From assembly GCA_013398015.1 (NCBI GenBank), contig VZRR01012316.1, forward strand, positions 1 to 64,000: DNA of 64,000 nucleotides. Direction: 5' to 3'. The stretch comes from Oreocharis arfaki. Lineage: Eukaryota; Chordata; Aves; Passeriformes; Paramythiidae. The stretch's first letter is position 1. Each line of letters begins with the position of its first letter. This document shows positions 28,201-40,200 of the stretch, piece by piece. Under the pieces are notes generated by a model. That model searched no databases, had not been told where the DNA came from, and saw only the letters and a list, made by a program, of their open reading frames with translations. The position numbers and the translations under genes are program-made.

Positions 28201-31200
28201 ATCTTGCTGGCAGGATTTCTGGTTTTTAACCTAATGTGTGATTTTGTTGTCCTTCCAGGCAGCATTCACACTCCTCCTGGGTCCTTTCACTTTCTTCAAT
28301 GTGCAGAAGACCAAGTATCTTCAAATCATGACGTCCCTCATGAGATGGATAGGTGAGTCTTGGCAGAGGCTCAGCCACCTCTTTGCCATTGATGGAACCT
28401 GAGTCACGCCACTGACGCTTCTCTTTGGCAAGATCTTCTTGTTTGGAAGCAAGTGCTTGTCAAAACAACCTCTTTGAGGACAATTGTGCAGGCCTAATAA
28501 ATCTTTGAGGAGAAAGTTTTTAGTCTAGGATGAAATTTCTGATTAAAACAAAACAATTGTTCTCAAACAGACGTGGCTGGTAAATGAAGTTTTAGTCTTG
28601 TTTGTGTGAGGGGCAGAAGAGGTTTGGCAGAGTCTCCTGTCTGGGTGCTGACTGCTTCTTCTCACAGCATATGCACAACAGACTTTGAACAATCTTTGTT
28701 TTGATCTGAGAACAAAAGGCATTTCTGTCAGACTTTCCACCCTTAGTTTTATCATCTGCTTGCATTTATTTTCCTGGGCCTTCCTTTGTGGTAGGATGTA
28801 CTGCATTGGAAACCCCCAAACCAATGTGTGTTGTCCTTGGGAAGTCCTGCTCCCATGAGTTCTTTCCAAAATATTGCCAAGAACTTCTGGGAAGACACAT
28901 CATTGCCTTAAGGGAAGTAAGACATCACTCTTTTTTTTTTCCCAATGCCTTTGTCATTCAAAGATGCAGCTGCCTCATGTCTGGCTTGTGTGTGTACCTG
29001 CCCTTAAAGGCTGAGAGGTGTGTGTGGGTAGTGGAGGTTTATGTTCAGGTTTGTCTATTTTTGTGTCACCTAGACAGAGGGACTAATAAAGAGCATTTCT
29101 GCAGGTTAATGACCAGCACTTCTGCAGGTTAACAGTCTCCTGGTGTGTGAATCCAGACCATTCAAGCACAGAATTAGCTCTGTTTATACCTATTACTGGA
29201 ATAAGAACAAAAGCTGCTTCTCTAGCTATTTCCCATTACACACGTACTCTTGACCTGACTGCAGTTGGGTATTGTCCCTTCTCTGTGAATTCATCCTGTT
29301 TGGAAGTAGCTGGCAATCACTGCAGAGGAATAGAGATCCTGTGTTCTAGAGAATTTCTGAGATAGGGTAAAGCAGTTGACACCCAGGAAAATTAAGTTGG
29401 ATTTTAAGCTCTCAAGTCTCAGATGTTGAACAGTTTGAGTTAATAAATCCTGTCTTTGGATGGTGTGAAAATCCTGAATGCCTGTTTTTCTCCTTTGTTG
29501 TCTGAGCACATGAAAGGTTTGAAAGCCCCCCCATTCTTCAGAGAAAGAGGTTATCTCATTAAGGGGCACTAAAGGAAATGAGGAAGTTTTGCGTTTGGGC
29601 TTTGGTTTGTTTTTTTTTTTTTTTTTTTTAATAAGAGTGATCTCTGCTCAGCTGACTGGCCTGATTCCAATCACCCTGCCTCTTCTTCCCTGGTAAAGAC
29701 ATCAGTCCGGCCTCATCTTGTCTCTGTGACAGCCTGATGCCTGCCTCATCTGCCACTGGTTTCCCTTTAGCCAGCTCCTTCCAGTATGAGGAGTGCTAAA
29801 CCTTGGAATGATAGCAGAACTGTTCCTCTTTTTCATCTTTCGATGGAGAGGGATAAAGGCAGTGTTTGGAGAAGTGTAGGGGAAATTCATGCTTTAGCCT
29901 GATTGATTCCTGCGTCAGCACGCTGGGGAACAGCTGCCCCAGATAATGATAGTTAATGACCCTGACAGCACCTCAGTGGCTACTTAGAAGAACGGATTCC
30001 GTATGTGTACAATGAGGGATAGATTTATTGGGAAAGACAATTTATCAAAAAGCCATGTGATGCAGGGAGCAGAGAAAAGCTCTTGCTGCAGATCCTGGGG
30101 TAAGGATCAATCCCGTACTGCTGAGATTTTTCAAGCTGGCTTCTCCCATGTCTTCACATCACTGCTGTCCCCTCCTCCAAAAGCAGGGCTGTGAGTTAAA
30201 CACAGGTTGGTACTTAGCTTAGATCCTAAAGAATGGTCTTGGGTAGTGTTTTGTGGTCTTCTGGACCTTTCCTGCCTGAGTGCCAATGGCCAGATGTGAA
30301 CTCTTTGTCCTGATATAAACTGTGCCTTTCCTTCACCTTCTTTGGGTTGGTTTTAGCCATGTGGTGCTGAGGGTCATTCTGCAAAGTGCTCTGAGCAGCA
30401 GAGCAACACTTCCTGCCTGTCTGTTTGTTGTGCTGGGGAAAAAAACCTCCCCATGTGGACAGAGGTTGATTCAGCTTGCCTGTGCTCATTGCCTTGGTGT
30501 GGATGGGAATCTGACCGATGCTTTGCATCATGATTTGAGAAAAATCATGCCTCCCTGAGCTGGGAGGTCAGTACAGACTTTGCAATGTGCCTACCACAGG
30601 ACCCACCACACACCTTCTCCCCAGCCCAGTGGAACGTCCCTGGATTTCAGAGCAGAAGAGGCTGATGTAAAGCAGCACTGCCCCAGGTGTACTGGTGATT
30701 CAGATGATAGCGGCTGAGAGGATGGCTCTTGGCAGCAGACAGAGCTAGCTGTGTGTGAAGGTCATTTCTGCTGGTGTTTGTAACAGTGTCAGCCTTGCCT
30801 TTGAAAGTTGCTTTCCCTCTTTCTCCTGATCTAAGTGATAATCAAATGTCACCAGCCTCTTCCAGAACCTTGTGCTCATCACAAGCAGCACATCAGCTAT
30901 CAAAGCCTACAGCAGTCTCTTTCCACACCTCACAGATTAAAAAAAAAAAATCATTCTCTCTCTGAAAAATAGGCTTAAACACTGGGATCTGAGCTGGAAA
31001 TCTAAAATGGGCCAGTTCAAAGAATGTGGAGATGTTCCAGAGATCGGCCCTTCATCTGGCATCCTCCCAGGATAAGGGACTAAGCCAGGACAGGCTGAAG
31101 CCTCTAAAAGGAGAAAATTTAAGGAGGAGCTTGCAAGCCCAAGTGTTGTGCTGCTAGAGAGCCCAGACAGATGGGCTCTTCTTGTCCGGGCCTGTTGATC

Positions 31201-34200
31201 ACGGACAGCTCATCTGGAAAGAAGGCTGGCATGGCAAGGCACTTCCCTGCCAGGACGGATGGAGCACAGAGGGTGGATCTGTGTCTCCAGGTGGAGTGGG
31301 GCTGGTGGCAGAGAGGGCTTCCAGAGGAATCGAGCTGTTGCCAGTCTTCTGAAGAGTAGCAGCTTACACGCTTGGCTGCAGAACTGACTGGCACTTGGCA
31401 TGGGTGAGTGCCAATGGTTAAATTCAGTGCAGCAGTTGGTGCTTGAACTGCTGGCCTTATCCTTGCTTAGAGATCTCTGTTCTCCAGGAGCTGGCAGGTG
31501 TGTAAGGCTTTGCCTACCCGAGTTCTCATCCCTTTCCCAGTGCAGAAGCTCCTCAGACTGCTTTGTCAGCCTTTTGCAGGTACCTAAAACTGCCTTGGGA
31601 GATGGAGCACAGTCACCCTAAGGGGTTCAATGGGGAGCCTGCCTGCTGTGCTTCCCTAGAGAAAGGGCCAGTCATGACAAATCATTTGGTTTAAATCCTG
31701 ACAATGGTGCTTACAGTGAAGCCTTGTTTTGATTTGTGGTTAGAACCTTATTGGCTCACCCAGCTCTGGGGCCATGTGAGTACAAATTGTTCCTGTGGGG
31801 TGGGGAGGTGTCTATCACCCCAAGACAGGAGAATCCTTCCCCAAAGTGTAATTCCTTCCTTCCTTTCAGCTCCCTTGTACCTCAGCCTCGGGAAGGTGTA
31901 GAGCTGTTATTAGGTCAATTCCTTTACCAATTTTGGAGCCTGTTTCCAGGTCTTGTACAAAGTTGTTGGAGCAGGGCTTCCTGCAGAAGGCTAAACCAAC
32001 TAAGCCATCAATAAATTAGAGCTGTTGATATTTTCAATTCTGCTGTTTAAACTTCAGACATGTTTTTTTTCCTGGAGGGTTTAAATCTATGGTGGCAATG
32101 GATTACTCTCTAAAGAGATTTGATTATTTAGCTGTTTTTTTTCCCTCTCATTTCTTCAATCCTGATCAAGTGGGTGCTATTAGGGGTGAGCTACTGAAGG
32201 GCATGGCCCAACAAGAGGGACTGAGCCAGGCAAGTCCTGTGCACCTCTCAAAGCAGAGAGGACACAGCTTGCTGGGGCACAGCCCTACCTCTTTGTTATT
32301 GGATGATGTTGGATAGTAACTGTCTAGCAGCATCGTGGGTTAGGATATGGATTAGGAAAGATAACAAAAGGACAGAGCTTGGTGGAGCTCAGCATCAAAC
32401 ATTGGGCTATTGTGTATTAAGCAGCTAACCCGATTAACTGCAGCCTGTTGCAGCCTGAGATGTCCAGCTCTATAGGTGAGGACTGCTGGCTTTAAAGACA
32501 TTGGTAGCGTGATTATCGCTGCTGTTATTAAATTGTCTCTGCCAAATGTTCCCAGACAGCTCCCACGTGGGGCCTGTGCTCCGAGTGCTGCTTGTGATGC
32601 TGTATTGTAGTTATTAGAAAGTATTGTATTTTAATGAAGAGATAGTTTATAGAGTAATAAACTTGTGGGTTTGGTTGAACAGGCTCAGTTCTCTCTCCCT
32701 GTTGGATCACACCACATCTATTCAAGTAAATGCAGCCCTTGAGACAGAGCCTTCCCAACCCTGCCCAAACAATGATCTCACAATTACATGCCCAGGAATA
32801 AAATCTCTCCCCTAGCTCTTTCCCTTGGCCAGTAAGATGAAGGGAAAGCAGACAAGAATTGCCAGGAAATCTGTGTTAAACCCTTTTTTCTCCATCCTGT
32901 CCCCTTCCAGGATACTTGGTAGAAGGCTTCTGGGGAAGAAACTAGGAAAGGGCTCTCCAGAATGTGCTAGTGGGGCTGACTTTCTGTATCTGCTACTTTC
33001 TCTGGTAGTTCTGCCCTTTCCACCAGAGCCCTGCTCTTTACAGCACTGCTCTGCAGAAACTGTTCTCAGACCATCTCACCTTGTGAGCAGGCTCAGGTAA
33101 CTGTCACTGCCATCCTTAGCAGCAGAACTATCTATGCTGGAGTTGATTTGGTGCAGAAACCTAGAATCACTGTGCTACATCCCTTCTACTGCTGAGACTG
33201 AGAATTACAGAGGAGGCTGATTTAGGAGGGAGTGACAGTTATCTGAAGTCCTGCATTTCCAGTCTCCTGCTGAGAAATTAGTCTGCCAGTGCCCACAGTC
33301 CTCAGGGTGGGTGGCCTCTTCTCACATCAGAAATGGAGCTTTCTGCAAATAGCTTAAGGAGGGATCATTGTGATCTCTGCCCCTCTCCTTTCACACTGCA
33401 GGGCATACAGGAGGATGAGGGAATTGAACTGTAAATCAGGACACTGTTGCATGTTCATTCTGACAAGCTGCTTCAACAAAGTTACTTCATGTTCTTATAT
33501 CTCTTTTGGAGCAGATGAAGCTACTGCCAGAGCCCAGGGTAAATAATTCACTAAGAGAAGTGAATATATTTATGAAGAGTTAGTTAAAATGCTGTGCTTC
33601 TGTCATGCCTGCTTTTGGAATTGTCAGCTGAGGAGCTCATTTCAGTGCTGTTTATGGGGGGCAGTGGGGTGAAGCAGTGCCTGTGTGAGGGAAAGAGCCT
33701 TCAGATGCAGATGGAGAGTGATTTGCAGTGCTGGACGGGACCACTGAGATCCTGCCTGAGGAGCTGATGCTCCTGAAAAGAGCACTTTATTCAGGCAGTA
33801 GGAGACACTGATGGGTCTGAGAGCTGAAGAAGGGGAGCTGGAAATGTAAGGACACATTCAACCCTGCAAAAGGGTCTGGATGACTGTGCCCATGCAGGTT
33901 TTCAGAGTGGGGCTGTGGCATGAAAAGTTGCTCTCTGTTCAGAGTGGATGTTGGTGGAACAAGATGATAAAAAACTTTGCTGTGGAGGGCCCAAGGCAGG
34001 ATGGGCAAGATGTGGCTAAGTCTGCAGGGCACCTGGATTTTATGGGACATGGATGCTCTGCAACTGGTGCTTTCCAAAGCATGCACCGCCATAGTTTGGG
34101 CTCACGGTGACACCGAAGTGTGTATTGTTATTCCCTTCTCTCAGAAGAGTAAATTCTGACACGGACAGAGAAGTGGCTGTCAGAGCTAATAGGCCGAGCC

Positions 34201-37200
34201 AGCAGCAGAGCTGAGAGCAGAGTCCTGGTTGCAGAGGTTTTATGGTTCTTCTGCCAAAGGTGACCGGCAGAGCGAGGACCATAAACTACGCAGGTAATTT
34301 TCCACCAGAAGCAAACAAGCCTCGCTGGCTGCTCTTTCCTTCCCATATGTTGAGAAAAAGCATCTGTGATAAACGCCCGAGTGCAGAGCCATTTTTCTCC
34401 CTGTGAACTGTTGCTGGTGTGCAGATGTCTGTGGGACCAGCTGATGTGGGCTGAAATGGGGCAGCTACACCGGTTTCATGGCAGGAGTTGTCACCACAAC
34501 TGGGGAAGCTACTTGTAAATGTTCATTATGGTATTGCAAGCCTGATGAAGAAAAGCAGGGAAATTATGCCCTTAGAGCAGAGAAGCCCCACTGAACTGCT
34601 TTTGGCTGCCAAGAAGTCCTGGTAGTACTTTTTTAATGGAATTTCCCTTTGTGAAGGAAAGGGCCTCCACCTGGCCCAATCCAGCAGTGTCTGAGTTGGC
34701 TGCAGCAGGAGCAAGCCAGGCCTGGGGGAATGGAGGTGCCTGAGAGGCTTTTTCTTGCCGTCTTGGTAAGCTGTGTCACACTTCTGTGTATGAGCCATGT
34801 GGACCCTGCCTCAGGCTTTAGGGCAGGGAGGGTAACGCTGTCCCTGCAAGTCCCTGCTCTCCACTAGAGGAAGGAGCCACAGTGATGTTCCACAACTTTT
34901 GCTCATACCTTTCTTCTGGGAAGTAATTTCCCTCCCCTTTTCCTTCTGATGTCCCTCTCCAGAGAATTGCTGTCCTCTGTGAACATATCCATCTTGCTTC
35001 CCCACAGTCTCTGCACTCATAAATCCTTCATCTTCCTAGAGATTGTGTTTTAGGCTCTGTCACTGTCAAATCCGATCCTTAACTACTCCAATTCCCACAT
35101 TTGATGGAGCAAACCTGGTTTTCATGTTACCTCTTTACTGCCAATTCATACAGAAACCCCCTCTGAAGGTTGGAAAAATTAATCGGTTGCTGCTCTGGAG
35201 TTTATGGAGAACTGGAGGTCATGAACAAGTGGCAGGATATAGCTTCTGCAAAAGAAACTGGCTAAATGGGTTTTACAGTTAAAAATCAATGTCTTAATTT
35301 CAGATATTTTGTTCTGCCAGCATGTTGAACTCCAGCTGTGCTTTAATACTTCAAATGCCACAGGATCCAGAATGCCTGGTGGTTCCAGAGTTGCAGTGGG
35401 CTCATCAGCTTGCCCACATCACTGCTGGAAGGCAGCTGGCTCTGAGAAGGGGCACCAATATCCTAGAAAGACATCAGCAGGGAAAGTAGACAGCACAAGT
35501 GTCAGGTGGGGATGCAGAAGGTAGTACTGTCTTGATGTGCTCCTGGGCTGTTCAGTGTGTACAGAGCAGATGCTCCTGGTTTTATGCCCTTTCTATGAAA
35601 GAGCTGCCTAATGTTAAACTAAATCTGTTCCTCCGTTTTAAGAGTGGCCTGCTGTGTTTTGACTTGATATAGGATTGAGGTGGGGAGAAATCTTCCCCTT
35701 TCCAAAGAGACTGGGTTTAGGAAGCTCCTGAAAACATCCTCCTCTTGGAATCCATCATGCTGCTTAATGTATGAAAAGGGAAGCAAGCGGCATGTGTTGG
35801 GATAGGGTGATCCATTATCATTATTTCCTGGCATATTGATTCTCTGCTTGGACAGGAAAGCTCTGTCACACCGTCAGCCGGCGGTGACGGATGGTCCTGC
35901 CACAAATGTGGCACGGCACCAGCTCAGACAAATGGCTGGGGGGTAGGGGAGCAGCCAGGCGTGGGGCGGCTGCACACCACTGCCTCTCTGGGTCCCTGGA
36001 AGGGATGGCAGGCAGGTGTGGTGATGTTCTTTCCAGGCTTTCCTTGTAGAAGGAGGAATGGGAGTAGGGACAGGGCTGGAGAAGATGTGAACATCTCACA
36101 AGTACCATGTCTTGCAGGGATGCAAGGAGGGGTTAAGCCAGAAGCTCATTCTGAGCATCAGTTCTTGCAGAAACCTACCATGACGGGGAAAAAAATGTGT
36201 TTGAGGCTTGGACTTATTTTCTTTTCTGCAATAGCCTTTCTGCAGAGAGATGAAGCTCATGTACAAACACCATTTTTCATTTACAGAGGGGTTTTCTCTG
36301 ACTCTGTAAAACGATCCTTAAACTCAGAATGGCTAAATTATCTTCACTGCTTCTCTGCAGCTCTGTTATGTTTCTATCAAAATGCACAAAAATGTATTTC
36401 TTAATATCCCCAGGCTCCCATATTTCCCAAACTGTACTACTTTGGATGTCTGCTCATCCATATTCATCCTTACTTCACCTGCAAGAACCAGAGCAGAACT
36501 GCCCTGTCTCTGAATCAACATCCCCTGAATCAAGCAGGAGAGGCAGCAGTAGCTGACTGCAGGGTCTGCTTTATCTGAGAAGAGCATTTGTTCCTCAAAT
36601 AGTGAGGGGAACAAAGAGAGTCTGCAGGAGAGGCAGTTGGATGGTTGGGACGAGATTCATCACAAGTTTTCCTTTATGGCGTAGCCCCTCTTTATTTTCT
36701 TCCTCAGGCTCACTCATATCCTTCACTAAAAATGATGCTCGAACATCTAGAGGAGACAAGATGAGACAAGAAGTGGCCTCTGTGCCTTGCTGACTGCCAA
36801 GCCTGTGGTGTGGGGGCTTGGAGTGGGTTTAACACGGTGGAAAAATCAGGACAAGCAAAACCCTTGATTGCTTTTTAAGCATTTATATAAAAAACAAGGC
36901 TTAAAGCAAATTTCTCATGTAACCAACTAACAATCCATGGTGCCATCACTGTCGACCTTGTTTTGTGGTTCTGGGTGCTGTTGATCATGGTCTGAAGGTG
37001 TTTCATCCCTGGAACATGTTGCTTGTCCTCTGTTATGTGTGAAGAGGAACACATCAAGGAGGGTTTTGTGAATCCATGTCTTACTTCACCAGGATCCTTG
37101 TGATAAAGGAACGCTGTTGGACAGCTGATGTGACAGCAGTAGGTGACATGAAATAGTGTCGTGTGACTCTGCCTTCAGCCTGCTGGCCAGGGTAGGGGAT

Positions 37201-40200
37201 GTGAGTGGGAGCTTTGTGTGTGCCTGAGGATCCTGTGCTGCCTCTTTTCTGCTCAAAGCTGCCTGTCAGTCAGCCTGTCATCTTCTTTTCATTTTGACTT
37301 ATCATCCAGACCATATCTAGGTTTCAGAGTTTCATTTTTGGGCTTGCCTCCTCTCAGGGACAGAGAGATAAATTTGACATGCAAGTGTTTTAGCTCTCCA
37401 GTTCCAGGAGTGAGAAACTCTTCTGCCACAGGGAGTGAGAGAAAACAACCACGAGGCAGGGCTTTTGTTTTCATCTCTGAGGCTGGAATTGTGCAGGGGA
37501 GGTTTCCAGTTTACCCAGCACCATTTCTCTCAAGCATCTTGCATCTGCAGAGCACCAGTGCTCAGGCAGGGGAAGCAGAGCTTGCCTTGTTCAAAGCAAA
37601 ACTAGTTTGGATCTTAGTTTGGATCCTCACTCCTTGTAATTTTAATAAATTTCTGAAATGCACATTTAATGAAAAACAAATGTATTAAATTCTAGTTGCT
37701 TAAGCCAAAAACCATCCATCATTTAGGGAATCCACAAGAATTCTGTTCCTTCGGTGTTCGCTGCCAGAAAAGCACGTGTTGGGGCAGAGGAGAGCCTGTG
37801 GGAGATGCTTCTAGGATGGGGTGCCCACTGGAAAGTTCCCCTGAACTGGTCCTGTTGGCACTGGTGCGGAAAGTGGGGCTTTGAGCCAACGGTGAGAGTG
37901 GGTTTGGGGGATGGAAATAGGTCACTCATTACTGTGTTGAGCAGAGCATGAGGAGATTCGCTGTCTAGTGTGCAGGGGAAGAGGTGTGAGACTTCTGAGT
38001 CACGTCTAGCTCAGATACAGGACCAGCTCAAGATGGGGCTGCAGAGCCTGACTACCTCTCCCAGGCAAGAAGGAAAGGAACAGTCTCAGCACATTTCCAG
38101 AGCTGCCCAACCTGCTTTGCCTTATTACTCAGGGCATCTTCTCATCTTCCTTGTAGCGTGTGCAGTCCCAGGGGGTGCAGCCATGTCACATCACCTGGAA
38201 CACAGCTCTTTCTGGCTCTCTTGCTGAGCAGATATGGCTGGCAAGCATTTCCTCTCTGGGGAGCAGTGAGGGAGGCACAACAACTGTACCCATGTTTGCA
38301 GTGCCCCTCACTTGCTGGGATTGAGTGAAGGCGAGGGGAATTGCACACCCCCAGAGCAATGAGCTGTTGCCTTCCATAGCTCTCTGTGACTGCCCTTGGG
38401 GGAGGAAATAGAGCCTAGCACTCCCAAAACAACCTGCCCTCATGGTACTGTGAAGGAATGGATCTGCTGCCATCAGTCCAGTGTTTGGGGAGAGCTGGGA
38501 GACATGCCCTGTCACTGGAAAACAGTTGGAAGTGAGAGGTTTCCTGATGCAGCACAGGATGAAATGCAGCGTGTGGCTTAGGAAGGGTTCAGCATGGAGC
38601 TGGTGTTTGCTGCAGGAGAACGTGAATTTCTGACAGAGGGTTTTGGAGAGTGCTGGGGGTGTGTGGGAAGCAATGTTCAGTGAGGTTAATCTGATCTTGC
38701 TGGGCACAAGAGAGGCAGCATTCACTAACTGGTCTGTAACTATCTTCCCTAGTCACATCCCTGGCAGGGTTTCCCATCTCCAGCTGCCTGTTGTGGGGAG
38801 CAGGACTGGGCACAGAGCAAGCCTGTAATCTTGCCACCCCATAGTGAGCCTGCCCAGCTCCTAACACTGGTGCCAGCCTCCTATGGACTTGAACTGTGCA
38901 CTGCTCTGTTTAATTCCTCTGGATTTATATTAATGACATTCAAAGTTGTCTGTAGTAGTTGCCTCAGCATTTTGTTGATTTTTTCATTACCTGATAGTTC
39001 ATGGCTCTGTTCCTGTGCCTCAGGCTGGTGCAAGGACAGCTCTGTGCAAGCCACAGTGGCCCACCCATTGCAGCACCAGACTGTAAATCTCATTGCTTGC
39101 TGCCCTGCCAGGCAGGTCCTTTTCTCCCCATTGCTTGTTAACTCCAGCAGCTGATGATCATCTTTCCCAGGTTGATGCAATTTTTGTGACACCAGAATTA
39201 GTTTTCTGCTGGTTTTATATGCCATGCTAGGAATGAGAGTCTCACAGTAACTGCTGTGGCTCAAATTTCCACCCTCAGAGTAATAAGGGCATTAGCCCAA
39301 TCTTCTCAATTCATTTTGTCCCTGGCACATTGTTATTTGTAATAAGCTTTGTAAAATGTGGTTAGGCTTTTTCCTGACATAACTGAAGGGTAGACGAGCA
39401 GACTTTGTGTCTAGAAACAATGAATTTTAATAGCAGTCTTTCAGTGCTGCTGTAGTCCCTTCCAGACTGGCTTCTCCACCCTGGGATTAGCTACAGACAG
39501 CCTGTTCCTCCTGCCAGGGAAATGGCTGGCTAGTTCTTGCTCTATCATGCTTGACAGATCCCAGGGACAGGAAAGCTTGGAAGTAGCTGCTGCTCCTGTG
39601 CACATAGGGGAGGTCTTGAAAACATTAGTCCACTTGAAAATGTGTAGGAATATTACTGGGGTTGACTGGAGCCAAGTCAGAGCTCAGACATCTCTAAGCC
39701 TTTTTTAAAAGGTGATATTTAACCAGTGTGTGTGTGGCAGAAGCATCCATGGACCAAAACCCTTGAGGGCTTAGGGTTCACCAGCCATGTCAGCCTTCTG
39801 CCTCTGAAGGGCTCAGGGCAGCCCCGTGCTCCTGGGGGTGGGAGGGAGATGGAGGGAGATGCCTGAGCCCATTTCCTTATCTGCTGACTGGCACTGACAG
39901 CAAATCACAATTAATTCCTGTGCACCTCGCCTTTGATGTAGCACCCTCAGATAAAGTGGTACATCAAAGAGATAAGGAGATGCTCTTGCATAGCAGGAGA
40001 GAGCTGGTGCCAAGACTGCCAGTGCAATGGGAAGAGGGTCATGGGGAGTGCGGGCCTGGGCTTGACCTGAGACCTTCTCTCTCTCCAGCTTTCATCCTCA
40101 TGATTATTCTGGCCCTCATCCGCATCAGCAGAGGCCAAGCTGAAGGTCACCCGTCCATGGCCCAGCTGTCAGGCATCCGCAATCTCTTTGGGGTGTGCGT

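Larger units (their letters stand above)
11979..28258 (+). other. TMEM104: TMEM104 long intron, 16.3 kb
   Basis: The largest intron of the window. It holds two CR1 LINE fragments (about 12366-12425 and 27389-27537), a CpG-enriched patch (about 15,700-16,290), a T14 tract at 16428-16441, and an AT-rich motif cluster near 23.8-23.9 kb. No open frame in it carries a recognisable domain, and the remainder looks like unconstrained intronic DNA. Confidence 0.8.

Noticed and set aside
29610..29629. 20-T tract as the tail of an antisense retroelement
   Set aside because: No recognisable element body to its right and no target duplication; treated as a homopolymer.
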